Source: Streptomyces diastatochromogenes (lineage in GTDB: Bacteria > Actinomycetota > Actinomycetes > Streptomycetales > Streptomycetaceae). From it: a stretch of DNA of 64,000 nt. Location of the stretch: the NCBI GenBank assembly GCA_026913215.1, contig JAPTYK010000001.1:3844001-3908000 (forward strand), in the 5' to 3' direction. The notes beneath the pieces were generated by a model that was not told where the DNA came from, ran no database searches, and saw only the letters and a program-made list of their open reading frames with translations. How positions within the stretch are numbered: position 1 is the stretch's first letter; each line of letters opens with the position of its first letter. Shown piece by piece: positions 25,678 through 36,246 of the stretch. Both the position numbers and the translations under genes were made by a program.

Positions 25678-26640
25678 GTGACTGTGATCGCCACCGAAAG
25701 CCTCAGCAAGCGGTTCCCCCGGGTGACCGCTCTCGACCGGCTCTCCCTGGACATCGGGCCCGGTGTGACCGGACTTGTGGGTGCCAACGGAGCCGGCAAG
25801 TCCACGATGATCAAGATCCTGCTCGGACTCTCCCCCGCCACGGAGGGCAGCGCCCAGGTCCTGGGCCTCGACGTCCGCACGCACGGACCCGAGATCCGCG
25901 AGCGCGTCGGGTACATGCCCGAGCACGACTGCCTCCCGCCGGACGTCTCGGCCACCGAGCTCGTCGTCCACATGGCGCGGATGTCCGGGCTGCCCCCGGC
26001 CGCCGCCCGCGAGCGGACCGCCGACACCCTGCGCCACGTCGGCCTGTACGAGGAGCGCTACCGCCCGATCGGCGGCTACTCGACGGGCATGAAGCAGCGG
26101 GTGAAGCTGGCCCAGGCGCTGGTCCACGACCCGAAGCTGGTCCTCCTCGACGAGCCGACCAACGGCCTCGACCCGGTCGGCCGCGACGAGATGCTCGGAC
26201 TGATCCGCAAGGTCTGGACCGACTTCGGCATCTCCGTCCTCGTCACCTCGCACCTCCTGGGCGAGCTGGAGCGCACCTGCGACCACGTCGTCGTCATCGA
26301 CGGCGGAAAGCTGCTCCGCTCCAGCTCCACCAGCGACTTCACCCGGACCACCACGACGCTCGCCGTCGAGGTCACCGACTCCGACGCCCACCCCGACGGC
26401 ACGGGCGCCCTGCGCGCGGCCCTCGCCACCGCCGGAGTCACGATCCACGCGGGCGTGGAGGACGGTCTGCCGGGCGCCGGACACATCCTGCTCCTGGAGG
26501 CGTCCGGCGAGGAGACGTACGACCTCGTACGGGACACCGTCGCCGGCCTCGGCCTCGGTCTCGTCCGCATGGAGCAGCGCCGTCACCACATCGCCGAGGT
26601 CTTCAAGGCGACGGACCAGGAGGAGGTGCCGGCTCGATGA
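25678..26640 (+). CDS. ABC transporter ATP-binding protein (first pair)
   Basis: A 320-residue ATPase. It has Walker A GANGAGKST, Q-loop region YMPEHDCLPP, signature YSTGMKQRVKLAQAL (degenerate LSGGQ), Walker B LVLLDEPTNGLDP and switch His in VTSHLLGEL. The C-terminal 100 residues form a domain seen in drug-efflux-type ATPases. GTG 25678 is taken as start. It overlaps the following permease by ATGA and begins a four-gene operon. Confidence 0.93.
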   Translation: MTVIATESLSKRFPRVTALDRLSLDIGPGVTGLVGANGAGKSTMIKILLGLSPATEGSAQVLGLDVRTHGPEIRERVGYMPEHDCLPPDVSATELVVHMARMSGLPPAAARERTADTLRHVGLYEERYRPIGGYSTGMKQRVKLAQALVHDPKLVLLDEPTNGLDPVGRDEMLGLIRKVWTDFGISVLVTSHLLGELERTCDHVVVIDGGKLLRSSSTSDFTRTTTTLAVEVTDSDAHPDGTGALRAALATAGVTIHAGVEDGLPGAGHILLLEASGEETYDLVRDTVAGLGLGLVRMEQRRHHIAEVFKATDQEEVPAR

Positions 26641-27599
26641 GCTCCCAGACCCCCGACGCGAACCAGATTTCCCACGCGAACCAGATCCCCGACGCGAACC
26701 AGATCCCCGACGCGACGCGGACCCCCGACGCGACCCGGATCCACAACATCGGCTACCGGTCCTACGACGGCCCGCGCCTCGGCCGGGCGTACGCGCGCAG
26801 GTCGCTGTTCTCGCAGTCGCTGCGCGGCGCGTACGGCCTCGGCCGCAGCGCCAAGTCGAAGGTGCTGCCGATGCTGCTCTTCGCGGTGATGTGCGCGCCC
26901 GCGCTGATCATCGTCGCCATCTCGGTGTACACCAAGGCCGACAAGCTGTTCGTGGAGTACACCCAGTACGCGATCCTCCTCCAGCTCGTCGTCGCCGTCT
27001 TCCTGGCCTCCCAGGCCCCGCAGTCGGTCTCCCGCGACCTGCGGTTCCGGACGGTCCCGCTGTACTTCTCGCGTCCGATCGAGCGGGTGGACTACGTGCT
27101 CGCCAAGTTCGGCGCGATGGCCTCGGCGCTCTTCGTCCTCACCGCCACCCCGCTGTTCATCATGTGGATCGGCTCGATGCTGGCCAAGATGGACTTCGCC
27201 GAGCAGGCCAAGATGTTCGGGCAGGGCCTCGTCTCCGTCGCGGTCCTGTCGGTGCTCTTCGCCGGCCTCGGCCTGGTCATGGCCGCGCTCACCCCGCGCC
27301 GCGGCTTCGGCGTCGCCGCCGTGATCGCCGTCCTCGTCATCTCCTTCGGCGCGGTCACCACGCTCCAGGGCATCTCCTACGCCACCGACAACACCGGCGC
27401 CATCGTCTGGCTCGGCCTCTTCTCCCCCCTCACCCTCGTCATCGGCCTGCAGAACGCGTTCCTCGGCGCCCGCGCCTCCTTCCCCGGCGAGATGCAGGTC
27501 GGGGCCGGAGTCGGCGTGGTCTACCTGGCGATCGTCCTCGGCCTCATCGCCGCCTGCTACGGCATCCTGATGGCCCGCTACCGAAAGGTCGGACTGTGA
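26637..27599 (+). CDS. ABC transporter permease (first pair) with repeat-bearing N-terminus
   Basis: A 320-residue ABC-2-type permease with about six membrane helices from residue 80 onward. The cytoplasmic N-terminus carries imperfect repeats of PDANQI/PDATR (about residues 5-38), encoded by an 18-bp DNA repeat near 26650-26750. It overlaps the upstream ATPase gene by four bases and the next ATPase gene by GTGA. The substrate is unknown; the pairing suggests export of a lipid, peptide or drug. Confidence 0.9.
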   Translation: MSSQTPDANQISHANQIPDANQIPDATRTPDATRIHNIGYRSYDGPRLGRAYARRSLFSQSLRGAYGLGRSAKSKVLPMLLFAVMCAPALIIVAISVYTKADKLFVEYTQYAILLQLVVAVFLASQAPQSVSRDLRFRTVPLYFSRPIERVDYVLAKFGAMASALFVLTATPLFIMWIGSMLAKMDFAEQAKMFGQGLVSVAVLSVLFAGLGLVMAALTPRRGFGVAAVIAVLVISFGAVTTLQGISYATDNTGAIVWLGLFSPLTLVIGLQNAFLGARASFPGEMQVGAGVGVVYLAIVLGLIAACYGILMARYRKVGL

Positions 27600-28507
27600 G
27601 CACCCTGCACATCGACCACGTCTCGCGCTGGTTCGGGAACGTCGTAGCGGTCAACGACATCACGATGTCGATCGGCCCCGGAGTCACCGGTCTCCTCGGC
27701 CCCAACGGCGCCGGGAAGTCCACCCTCATCAACATGATGGGCGGCTTCCTGGACCCCTCCACCGGCAGCGTGACCCTCGACGGCCAGCCGGTCTGGCGCA
27801 ACGAGTCGGTCTACCGCTCCGTCGGCGTCGTCCCCGAGCGGGAGGCGATGTACGACTTCCTCACCGGCCGCGAGTTCGTCGTGGCCAACGCGGAGCTCCA
27901 GGGCCTCGGCGCGGCGGAGGCCCAGCGGGCCCTGGCCACCGTCGAGATGGAGTACGCCCAGGACCGCAAGATCTCCACGTACAGCAAGGGCATGCGGCAG
28001 CGCGTGAAGATGGCCTCGGCCCTCGTCCACGAGCCGTCCGTGCTGCTGCTGGACGAGCCGTTCAACGGCATGGACCCGCGCCAGCGGATGCAGCTGATGG
28101 ACCTGCTGCGGCGGATGGGCGCCGACGGGCGCACGGTCCTGTTCTCCTCGCACATCCTGGAGGAGGTCGAGCAGCTCGCCTCCCACATCGAGGTGATCGT
28201 GGCCGGACGGCACGCGGCCTCCGGCGACTTCCGCAAGATCCGCCGCCTGATGACGGACCGGCCGCACCGCTACCTGGTCCGCTCCAGCGACGACCGGGCC
28301 CTGGCCGCCGCGCTGATCGCCGACCCGTCCACGGCCGGCATCGAGGTCGACGCGGTGGACGGCGGACTGCGGATCCAGGCCGTCGACTTCGGACGGTTCA
28401 CCGAGCTGCTGCCGCGGGTCGCGCGGGAGCGGGGGATCCGTCTCCTGACGGTCTCGCCCTCCGACGAGTCCCTCGAATCCGTCTTCTCGTATCTCGTCGC
28501 GGCCTGA
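27596..28507 (+). CDS. ABC transporter ATP-binding protein (second pair)
   Basis: A 303-residue ATPase paralogous to the first of the operon. It has Walker A GPNGAGKST, PEREAMYDFLTGREF, signature YSKGMRQRVKMASAL, Walker B VLLLDEPFNGMDP and SSHILEEVEQL. The GTG start overlaps the previous stop (GTGA). It works with the adjacent permease, perhaps as a heteromeric exporter with the first pair. Confidence 0.93.
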   Translation: MSTLHIDHVSRWFGNVVAVNDITMSIGPGVTGLLGPNGAGKSTLINMMGGFLDPSTGSVTLDGQPVWRNESVYRSVGVVPEREAMYDFLTGREFVVANAELQGLGAAEAQRALATVEMEYAQDRKISTYSKGMRQRVKMASALVHEPSVLLLDEPFNGMDPRQRMQLMDLLRRMGADGRTVLFSSHILEEVEQLASHIEVIVAGRHAASGDFRKIRRLMTDRPHRYLVRSSDDRALAAALIADPSTAGIEVDAVDGGLRIQAVDFGRFTELLPRVARERGIRLLTVSPSDESLESVFSYLVAA

Positions 28508-28514
28508 AAGGAGC

Positions 28515-29243
28515 ATGATCCCGATGTACGACCCCACCGTGGCCCGGCTCACCTACCGGGCCCTCCTCGGCCGCCGCCGGGCGGCGATCCTCTTCCTGCT
28601 GCCCGCCCTGCTGCTGCTCATCGCCGTGGCCGTCCGCGTGCTCAACGGCGCGGACGACCAGGTCGCGGCCGATCTCCTCGGCGGCTTCGCGCTCGCCACG
28701 ATGGTCCCGCTGATCGGCGTCATCGCCGGCACGGGCGCGATCGGCCCGGAGATCGACGACGGCTCGATCGTCTACCTGCTCTCCAAGCCGGTGAAGCGGA
28801 CGACGATCATCACCACCAAGCTGATCGTGGCCGTCGCCGTCACCATGGTCTTCTCGGCCGTCCCGACGCTGATCGCCGGCTTCATCCTGAACGGCAACGG
28901 ACAGCAGGTCGCCGTCGCCTACACGGTCGCCACGCTGGTCGCCTCCATCGCCTACAGCGCCCTGTTCCTGCTGCTCGGCACGGTCAGCCGGCACGCCGTG
29001 GTGATCGGCCTGGTCTACGCCCTGGTGTGGGAGGCCCTCTTCGGCTCCCTGATCTCCGGCGCGAAGACCCTGAGCGTCCAGCAGTGGGCGCTGGCCCTGG
29101 CGCACAAGGTCACCGGCAACGGCCTGGTCACCTCCGAGGTCGGACTGACGACGGCGGTGACGCTCCTCGTGGCGGTCACGGTCGTGGCGACCTGGTTCGC
29201 CGGCCAGAAGCTGCGCAAGCTGACCCTCGCCGGCGAGGAGTAG
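28515..29243 (+). CDS. ABC transporter permease (second pair)
   Basis: A 242-residue ABC-2-type permease with six hydrophobic segments (first AILFLLPALLLLIAVAVRV, last AVTLLVAVTVVATWFAG). DDGSIVYLLSKPVKR is the conserved cytoplasmic loop of NosY/CcmB-like permeases. The alternate start ATG at 28524 is also possible. It is the last gene of the operon and is followed by a hairpin. Confidence 0.9.
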   Translation: MIPMYDPTVARLTYRALLGRRRAAILFLLPALLLLIAVAVRVLNGADDQVAADLLGGFALATMVPLIGVIAGTGAIGPEIDDGSIVYLLSKPVKRTTIITTKLIVAVAVTMVFSAVPTLIAGFILNGNGQQVAVAYTVATLVASIAYSALFLLLGTVSRHAVVIGLVYALVWEALFGSLISGAKTLSVQQWALALAHKVTGNGLVTSEVGLTTAVTLLVAVTVVATWFAGQKLRKLTLAGEE

Positions 29244-29263
29244 GACCGGCAGGGGCGGAAGGA

Positions 29264-29314
29264 GTACGGCTCCGAGGGGCGTCGCCCGGCCCCGGAGGCC
29301 CGCCCGAGCCGTAC
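29264..29314. terminator. Candidate bidirectional terminator
   Basis: GTACGGCTC (29264-29272) pairs with GAGCCGTAC (29306-29314) around a GC-rich 33-base loop that can fold internally. It lies between convergent ABC permease and MFS genes and has no clear U tract. Confidence 0.45.
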
Positions 29315-29329
29315 CGCCCCGCCCCGCCC

Positions 29330-30594
29330 TCAGACCGTCCGGTTCCGGGCCGCGAGGAGGCCGACGGCGAGGGCCGTCGCGCAGACGCCGAGGACACCGC
29401 AGATCGGCAGGGTCCAGGAGCCGGTGGCCTGGTGGAGGGCGCCGGCCGTCAGCGGCCCGGCGGCGGCCATCAGATAGCCGACCGTCTGGGCCATCCCGGA
29501 CAGCCTGGCGGCGGTCGTCGCGTCCCCGGCGCGCAGCACGATCAGGGTCAGGGCGAGGCCGATGCCACCGCCCTGGCCGACGCCGAGGAGCGCCGACCAG
29601 AGCCAGGCGCCCTGCACGGGGGCCACCATCAGACCGGCGTAACCGGCCGCGACGAGCGTCGTGACCAGCACGATCAGCGGGCGCTGGCTGCGCATCCGGC
29701 CGGCGAGCAGCGGCACTCCGAAGGCGCCGGCGACCTGGATCAGGTTGTTGAAGGCGAAGATCATCCCGGCCGTGGAGCGGCTCATCCCGTGGTCGGTGAA
29801 GATCGTCGGCATCCAGGCGATCAGCACGTACGTCCACAGCGACTGCAGGCCCATGAAGAGGGTGACCTGCCAGGCGAGCGCCGAGCGCCAGACGCGCACC
29901 GGGCGGGCGTCGCCGGCCGGGACGGCCCGCACCTCGTGTCCCGTACGGCCGCGGGCGATCAGGACCTGCGGGAGCCAGCCGAGGGCCGCGACCGCGGCGA
30001 GCAGCGACCAGAAGCCGAGGGAGGCCTGCCAGCCGCCGCCCAGGGCGTTCTCCAGGGGGACGGCGGCCGCCGCGGCGACCGTCGCACCGGCGATCATCGC
30101 GCCCGTGTAGACCGAGGTCATCGACGCGGCCCGGTCCGGGAAGTCACGCTTGATCAGGCCCGGCATCAGCACGTTGAGCAGGGCGATTGCGGTGCCGACG
30201 AGGACCCCGCCGGCGTACAGCGCGTACACGGACGGCAGCACGCGCGCGAGGATGCCGATTCCGAGCAGCAGGAGCGCCGCGAACAGCACGCGCTCCGCGC
30301 CGAACCGGCGGCCCAGCCACGGCGCCACCAGGGCGCCCAGGCCGAGGAACAGCACCGGCACCGAGGTCACGAGCGAGCTCGCCGTCGCGGAGAGCCCGAA
30401 GTGGTCGGATATCTCGCCGACCAGTGGCGCCACGCTCGCGAGCGCGGCCCGCATGTTGAGCGAGGCGAGGACGATGCCGACGAGGAGCACCACCGGGTGG
30501 GCGAGCAGGGCGCGGCGGGCGGCCGCGCCCGCGGCGGAGGCCGGACCCCGGCCTCGGCGTCGACGAGCACGCGGGTCTCTTCTCCGGTCCTCAT
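29330..30594 (-). CDS. MFS transporter, CynX/NimT-like (frameshift near 30545)
   Basis: About 421 residues with 12 predicted helices. VVLLVGIVLASLNMRAALASVAPLVGEI is the typical CynX-type first helix, of which LASLNMRAALASVAPL is diagnostic. The first 16 residues (from ATG 30594, overlapping the GntR stop as ATGA) are in another frame, restored by one base near 30545. The family includes cyanate, 2-nitroimidazole and other small-anion carriers. The paired regulator suggests substrate-inducible expression. Confidence 0.85.
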
Positions 30595-31273
30595 CGGTTC
30601 CGCTCCCTCAGCGCCCGCTCCGTCTCCATCGGCACCCGCAGCAGCTCGCGGGCCTGCCGCTCCGCCGCGTCCGGGTCGCCGGCCTCGACGGCCTCCACGA
30701 GGGCCTCGTGGAGGTCGATGTCGACCGAGGGCATCTCCCGGTCGCCGAGGGCCTCCACCAGGACCTCGTGGACCTGGGTGGAGAAGAAGCGGTACACCTC
30801 GACGAAGGCGGCGTTGTGGGTGGCGCCGACGACCGCGAGGTGGAAGGCGAGGTCCGCGTCCGCGTCCCGGTCGCCCTCCTCCCGCAGCGTGGTGAGGGCG
30901 GCCCGCAGCCGCAGCAGGTCGTGGGTGTCGCGCCGGACGGCCGCGAGCCGGGCGGCCTCGGCCTCCAGGGCGACCCGCAGTTCGAGGACGTCCACCGCGC
31001 CCGCGTGGCGGACGCCGCGGAGCACGGCGGCCGGGTCGGCGGTGGACCTGACGAAGGTGCCGTTGCCCTGGCGGGACTCCAGGAGCCCGGCGTGGACGAG
31101 GACCCGGACCGCCTCGCGGACGGTGTTGCGGCCGACGCCGAGCTGCTGCGCGAGCTCGTGTTCGGTGGGGATGCGGTCGCCGACCGTCCACTCCCCTCGG
31201 TGAGCTGTGTGCGCAGCTGTTCCACCACGGAGTCCACCAGCGAGGTCCGCCCCGCCGCCTTCAGTGCCGCCAT
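30591..31273 (-). CDS. GntR-family (FadR subfamily) regulator (frameshift near 31193)
   Basis: About 228 residues. The winged helix reads DRIPTEHELAQQLGVGRNTVREAVRVLVHAGLLESRQGNG in pieces: LAQQLGVGRNTVREA is the recognition region. A C-terminal all-helical FCD domain has metal-binding-type DLAFHLAVVG and DLHEALVEAV. The first 30 residues are in a neighbouring frame; a missing G in GAGGGGAGTGG explains this. Its stop overlaps the MFS start, so the two form one operon, and the regulator probably responds to the carrier's substrate. Confidence 0.88.
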
Positions 31274-31397
31274 GCCGTTCCGTACTCCCTCAGTCGCCCG
31301 GTTGCCCAGTCATCCTACAACTGACCGGGCGGGGGTCGGCGGACTACTGTGGGGCCGTACGCGGACCGAACACCCTCACCACCTTCGGGAGTCAGTC

Positions 31398-32801
<1,404 letters not shown>

Positions 32802-32835
32802 GGTTCTCCCGGCTCCGGGTGATAGGCACTGAAAG

Positions 32836-33525
32836 GTGCCGAGCAGAACCTCTCCGGGTGGCGCCCCCCAGGGCGAAACCCCTCCGGGTGGCGAACCGTC
32901 CCGACCGATCAGGTCGTGGGTGCGTTCGTCACCCGGCACGCACGTGTGGCTGGCGGTCATCGCGCTCACCAGCCTCGTCATCGCGCTCTCCCCCCACGGG
33001 CTGGAGACCTACCTCCTCCACCGCAACAGCAGCAATCTCCACCAGCTCGCGCACCACCCCATGCGAGCCCTGCTCGGCAGCGCGTTCTGGATCGAGGACC
33101 CCGCCGACCTCCTCCTGTACGCGGTGCTCTTCGAGGTCTTCCACGCCCCCGTGGAACGCTGGCTGGGCACCCCGAAATGGCTCTTCACCGTCGCCACCGC
33201 CCACATCGCGGCCACGCTCATCAGCCAGCAGGTGGTCCTCGTGGCCATCCGGCTCCACGACGTGCCGCGCAGCATGGCGCACGTCGTCGACATCGGCGTC
33301 AGCTACGGCCTCGCCGCCTCCATCGGGGTCCTGACCTACCGGCTGCCCAGGCCCTGGCGCTGGCTCTACCTCGTCTGCGTGCTCGCGTTCTTCCTCGTCC
33401 CGCTCGCCGCCGACCGCACCTACACCGACCTCGGCCACGCGATCTCGCTGGCGATCGGCCTGGCCTGCTACCCGCTGACCCGGGGAAAACCAGTGGTACA
33501 CGAACCGCCGCACGGCGCACACTAG
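32836..33525 (+). CDS. Rhomboid-like membrane protein
   Basis: A 229-residue polytopic protein. After a proline-rich cytoplasmic tail come about six hydrophobic segments beginning THVWLAVIALTSLVIALSP. HRNSSNLHQLAHHPMRALLGSAFW resembles the L1 loop of rhomboids, but no GxSG catalytic serine is seen, so it is probably an inactive rhomboid-like protein. The start codon is a GTG at 32836; the gap from lpdA is 34 bp. A direct repeat CCTCCGGGTGGCG occurs at the 5' end. Confidence 0.7.
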   Translation: MPSRTSPGGAPQGETPPGGEPSRPIRSWVRSSPGTHVWLAVIALTSLVIALSPHGLETYLLHRNSSNLHQLAHHPMRALLGSAFWIEDPADLLLYAVLFEVFHAPVERWLGTPKWLFTVATAHIAATLISQQVVLVAIRLHDVPRSMAHVVDIGVSYGLAASIGVLTYRLPRPWRWLYLVCVLAFFLVPLAADRTYTDLGHAISLAIGLACYPLTRGKPVVHEPPHGAH

Positions 33526-33607
33526 TTGTACGGGGGACACGGGGGATCCCCCGGGCGCGGCCGCTTCGAGCGCGTGGATCGACGATCCGCGCGGGCCGTG
33601 GACCCGC

Positions 33608-33639
33608 GAAGGCCCGCTCCCCGAGGGGAGCGGGCCTTC
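33608..33639. terminator. Bidirectional terminator hairpin
   Basis: GAAGGCCCGCTCCCC (33608-33622) and GGGGAGCGGGCCTTC (33625-33639) form a perfect 15-bp stem between the convergent rhomboid-like and HAD genes. There is no U tract, as often in streptomycetes. Confidence 0.85.
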
Positions 33640-33656
33640 GTACGGTTCCCGAGGTG

Positions 33657-34462
33657 TCAGGCCGAGAGCAGGCGCTCCAGGACGACCGCGATGCCGTCCT
33701 CCTCGTTCGAGGCCGTCACCTCGTCCGCCACCGCCCTCAGCTCCTCGTGGGCGTTGCCCATGGCCACGCCGTGCGCCGCCCAGCCGAACATCGGGATGTC
33801 GTTGGGCATGTCGCCGAAGGCGATCGTCTCCGCGGCCTTCACGCCGAGCCGGCGCGCCGCGAGCGACAGACCGGTCGCCTTGCTCAGGCCGAGCGGGAGG
33901 ATCTCCACGATGCCGGGACCCGCCATGACGATGTCCACGAGCCCGCCGACGGTCCCCCGCGCGACGCGGGTCAGCTCGTCGTCGGACAGCGTCGGGTGCT
34001 GGATGTACAGCTTGGTCAGCGGCGCCGACCACACCTCCGCCGGGTCCTCGTACGGCACGTAGGGCAGGGGTCCTTCGTGGGCCTTGTAGCCCGGACCCAT
34101 CAGGACCTCGCCGTCCAGACCGTCACGGCTGGCGGCCAGCGCCAGCGGGCCCACCTCCGCCTCGATCTTGGAGAGGGCGAGCCCCGCGAGCTGCCGGTCC
34201 AGGGTCAGCGAGGTCAGCAGCCGGTGCTCACCGGCGTGGTAGACCTGCGCGCCCTGCCCGCACACCGCTATCCCCTCGTAGCCGAGGTCGTCGAGGATGT
34301 GCCGGGTCCAGGGCACCGCCCGGCCGGTGACCACGATGTGCGCGGCGCCCGCCGCCGTCGCGGCGGCGAGCGCGTCCAGGTGCGGTCCGAGACGGACTCG
34401 TCGGCCCGCAGCAGCGTGCCGTCGAGGTCCGTCGCGACCAGGCGGAAGGGGAAGGGGCTCAC
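33657..34462 (-). CDS. HAD-superfamily hydrolase, Cof-type (frameshift near 34389)
   Basis: About 269 residues. ATDLDGTLLRADESVS (motif I) is in one frame. The rest, including VVTGRAVPW, GKD-type lysine region LGLSKATG and FGDMPNDIPMF (motif IV), is in another; one missing base joins them. It starts at GTG 34462, overlapping the serS stop (GTGA), so it is translationally coupled to serS. It is related to the HAD gene at 12.4 kb. Confidence 0.85.
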
Positions 34463-35748
34463 TTGGCGATCGGCTCCAGGACCTCACGGCCGCCCAGGTA
34501 CGGGCGGAGCACCTCGGGCACCCGCACCGAACCGTCGGGCAGCTGGTGGTTCTCCAGGATCGCCACGATCGTGCGCGGGACGGCGCACAGCGTGCCGTTC
34601 AGGGTGGCCAGCGGCTGCACCGTCTTCTTGCCGTCCTTCTCCTCGCGCATGCGGACGGAGAGGCGGCGGGCCTGGAAGCCGTCGCAGTTCGACGCGGAGG
34701 TCAGCTCGCGGTACTTGCCCTGCGTCGGGATCCACGCCTCGCAGTCGAACTTGCGGGAGGCGGAGGCGCCGAGGTCACCGGTGGCGACGTCGATCACCTG
34801 GAACGGCAGCTCCAGCGAGGTCAGCCACTGCTTCTCCCACTCCAGGAGCCGCTTGTGCTCGTCCTCCGCGTCCTCGGGCGCGACGTACGAGAACATCTCG
34901 ACCTTGTCGAACTGGTGGACGCGGAAGATGCCCCGGGTGTCCTTGCCGTACGTGCCGGCCTCGCGGCGGAAGCAGGGCGAGAAGCCCGCGTACCGCAGCG
35001 GCAGCTTGTCGGCCTCGATGATCTCGTCCATGTGGTACGCGGCGAGGGGGACCTCGGACGTGCCGACGAGGTAGTAGTCGTCCTTCTCCAGGTGGTACAC
35101 GTTCTCCGCGGCCTGGCCGAGGAAGCCGGTGCCCTCCATGGCGCGCGGACGGACCAGCGCCGGGGTCAGCATGGGGATGAAGCCGGCCTCGGTGGCCTGG
35201 GCGATCGCCGCGTTGACCAGGGCGAGCTCCAGGAGCGCGCCGACGCCGGTCAGGTAGTAGAAGCGCGAGCCGGAGACCTTGGCGCCCCGCTCGACGTCGA
35301 TGGCGCCGAGGGCCTCGCCCAGCTCCAGGTGGTCCTTGGGCTCGAAGCCCTCGGCCGCGAAGTCGCGGATGGTGCCGTGCGTCTCCAGGACGACGAAGTC
35401 CTCCTCGCCACCGACCGGGACGTCCTCGTGGACGATGTTCCCGAGCTGGAGCAGGAGCCGCTTGGCCGTCTCGTCGGCCTCGTTCTGCTCGGCCTCGGCG
35501 GCCTTGACGTCGGTCTTGAGCTGCTCCGCCTTCTGCAGGAGCTCGGCGCGCTCCTCCGGGGTGGCCTTGGGGATCAGCTTGCCGAGCGCCTTCTGCTCGG
35601 ATCGGAGCTCGTCGAAGCGGACGCCGGACGACCTGCGCCGCTCATCGGCGGAGAGCAGGGCGTCGACGAGCTCGACGTCCTCTCCACGGGCGCGCTGGGA
35701 GGCGCGAACACGGTCGGGGTCCTCACGGAGCAGGCGAAGGTCAATCAC
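34459..35748 (-). CDS. serS: Seryl-tRNA synthetase
   Basis: A class II aminoacyl-tRNA synthetase, 429 residues. The N-terminal antiparallel coiled coil (about 30-105) binds the long variable arm of tRNA-Ser. The catalytic core has motif 1 (ending MLTPALVRPRAMEGTG), motif 2 CFRREAGTYGKDTRGIFRVHQF and motif 3 LNGTLCAVPRTIVAILE, in pieces of the known fold. All are intact. The 5' region upstream is a 498-bp gap rich in DnaA-box-like sites. A tRNA-Ser(UGA) gene lies 20 kb away. Confidence 0.97.
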   Translation of the reverse strand: MIDLRLLREDPDRVRASQRARGEDVELVDALLSADERRRSSGVRFDELRSEQKALGKLIPKATPEERAELLQKAEQLKTDVKAAEAEQNEADETAKRLLLQLGNIVHEDVPVGGEEDFVVLETHGTIRDFAAEGFEPKDHLELGEALGAIDVERGAKVSGSRFYYLTGVGALLELALVNAAIAQATEAGFIPMLTPALVRPRAMEGTGFLGQAAENVYHLEKDDYYLVGTSEVPLAAYHMDEIIEADKLPLRYAGFSPCFRREAGTYGKDTRGIFRVHQFDKVEMFSYVAPEDAEDEHKRLLEWEKQWLTSLELPFQVIDVATGDLGASASRKFDCEAWIPTQGKYRELTSASNCDGFQARRLSVRMREEKDGKKTVQPLATLNGTLCAVPRTIVAILENHQLPDGSVRVPEVLRPYLGGREVLEPIAK

Positions 35749-35860
35749 CCCACCAGGCTACCGGTGCGCGTTCGTGTGCCCCCACCGGATAAGGGCGCGC
35801 GTGTTGTTTTGCCCGGAATGAGGTGGAGGGAAAAGCTGAGCACCGGCCCCTCTCATTCAC

Positions 35861-36209
35861 TTATCCACAGGCTGTGCGGAAGATCTGTGGACCGATCTGT
35901 GGACTACGGAGAGGGTCCTAGGGATTTTCCTCATCGCGCCTGGGAATTCCGTGATCAAACATCATTCACACACTCATTTGGGTGGGAATTGCTCACTCCG
36001 GCGAGTGAGTCGGCAGAGGGATGCTGACAACGGGGCCCGCGAGGCGCTGTGGATGGCGCACGGAGTGGCGGGGGTGAGTGGGCCGATTTGTCGACCTTGT
36101 CGCGGCGCGCTGTCGACTTGTCCCCAGGGTCGACCGCGTTCCTGTGGATAACCTCTGTGGGTAACTGAAAAATATGCAGGTAGGACTAGTGGTTCGTACC
36201 TGTGGACGA
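35861..36209. promoter_or_regulatory. Cluster of DnaA-box-like 9-mers in the serS-pheA gap
   Basis: Perfect boxes are TTATCCACA (35861-35869) and TGTGGATAA (36143-36151). One-mismatch boxes are TGTGGACTA (35898), TTGTCCCCA (36118), TGTGGGTAA (36156) and TGTGGACGA (36201). TGTGGACCG (35886) and TGTGGATGG (36048) are weaker. Eight sites in 350 bp of unusually AT-rich noncoding DNA suggest DnaA binding (titration or regulation). The gap of 498 bp (35749-36246) holds no gene that I can support. Confidence 0.6.
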
Positions 36210-36239
36210 ACGCTCACGCCGCCGGGAGCATTCGTCCAC
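36202..36239. terminator. Terminator-like hairpin after pheA
   Basis: GTGGACGAA (36202-36210) pairs with TTCGTCCAC (36231-36239); inner GCTC/GAGC extends the stem past one mismatch. It lies 8 bases beyond the pheA stop, reading on the minus strand. Confidence 0.6.
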
Positions 36240-36246
36240 CATCGGA

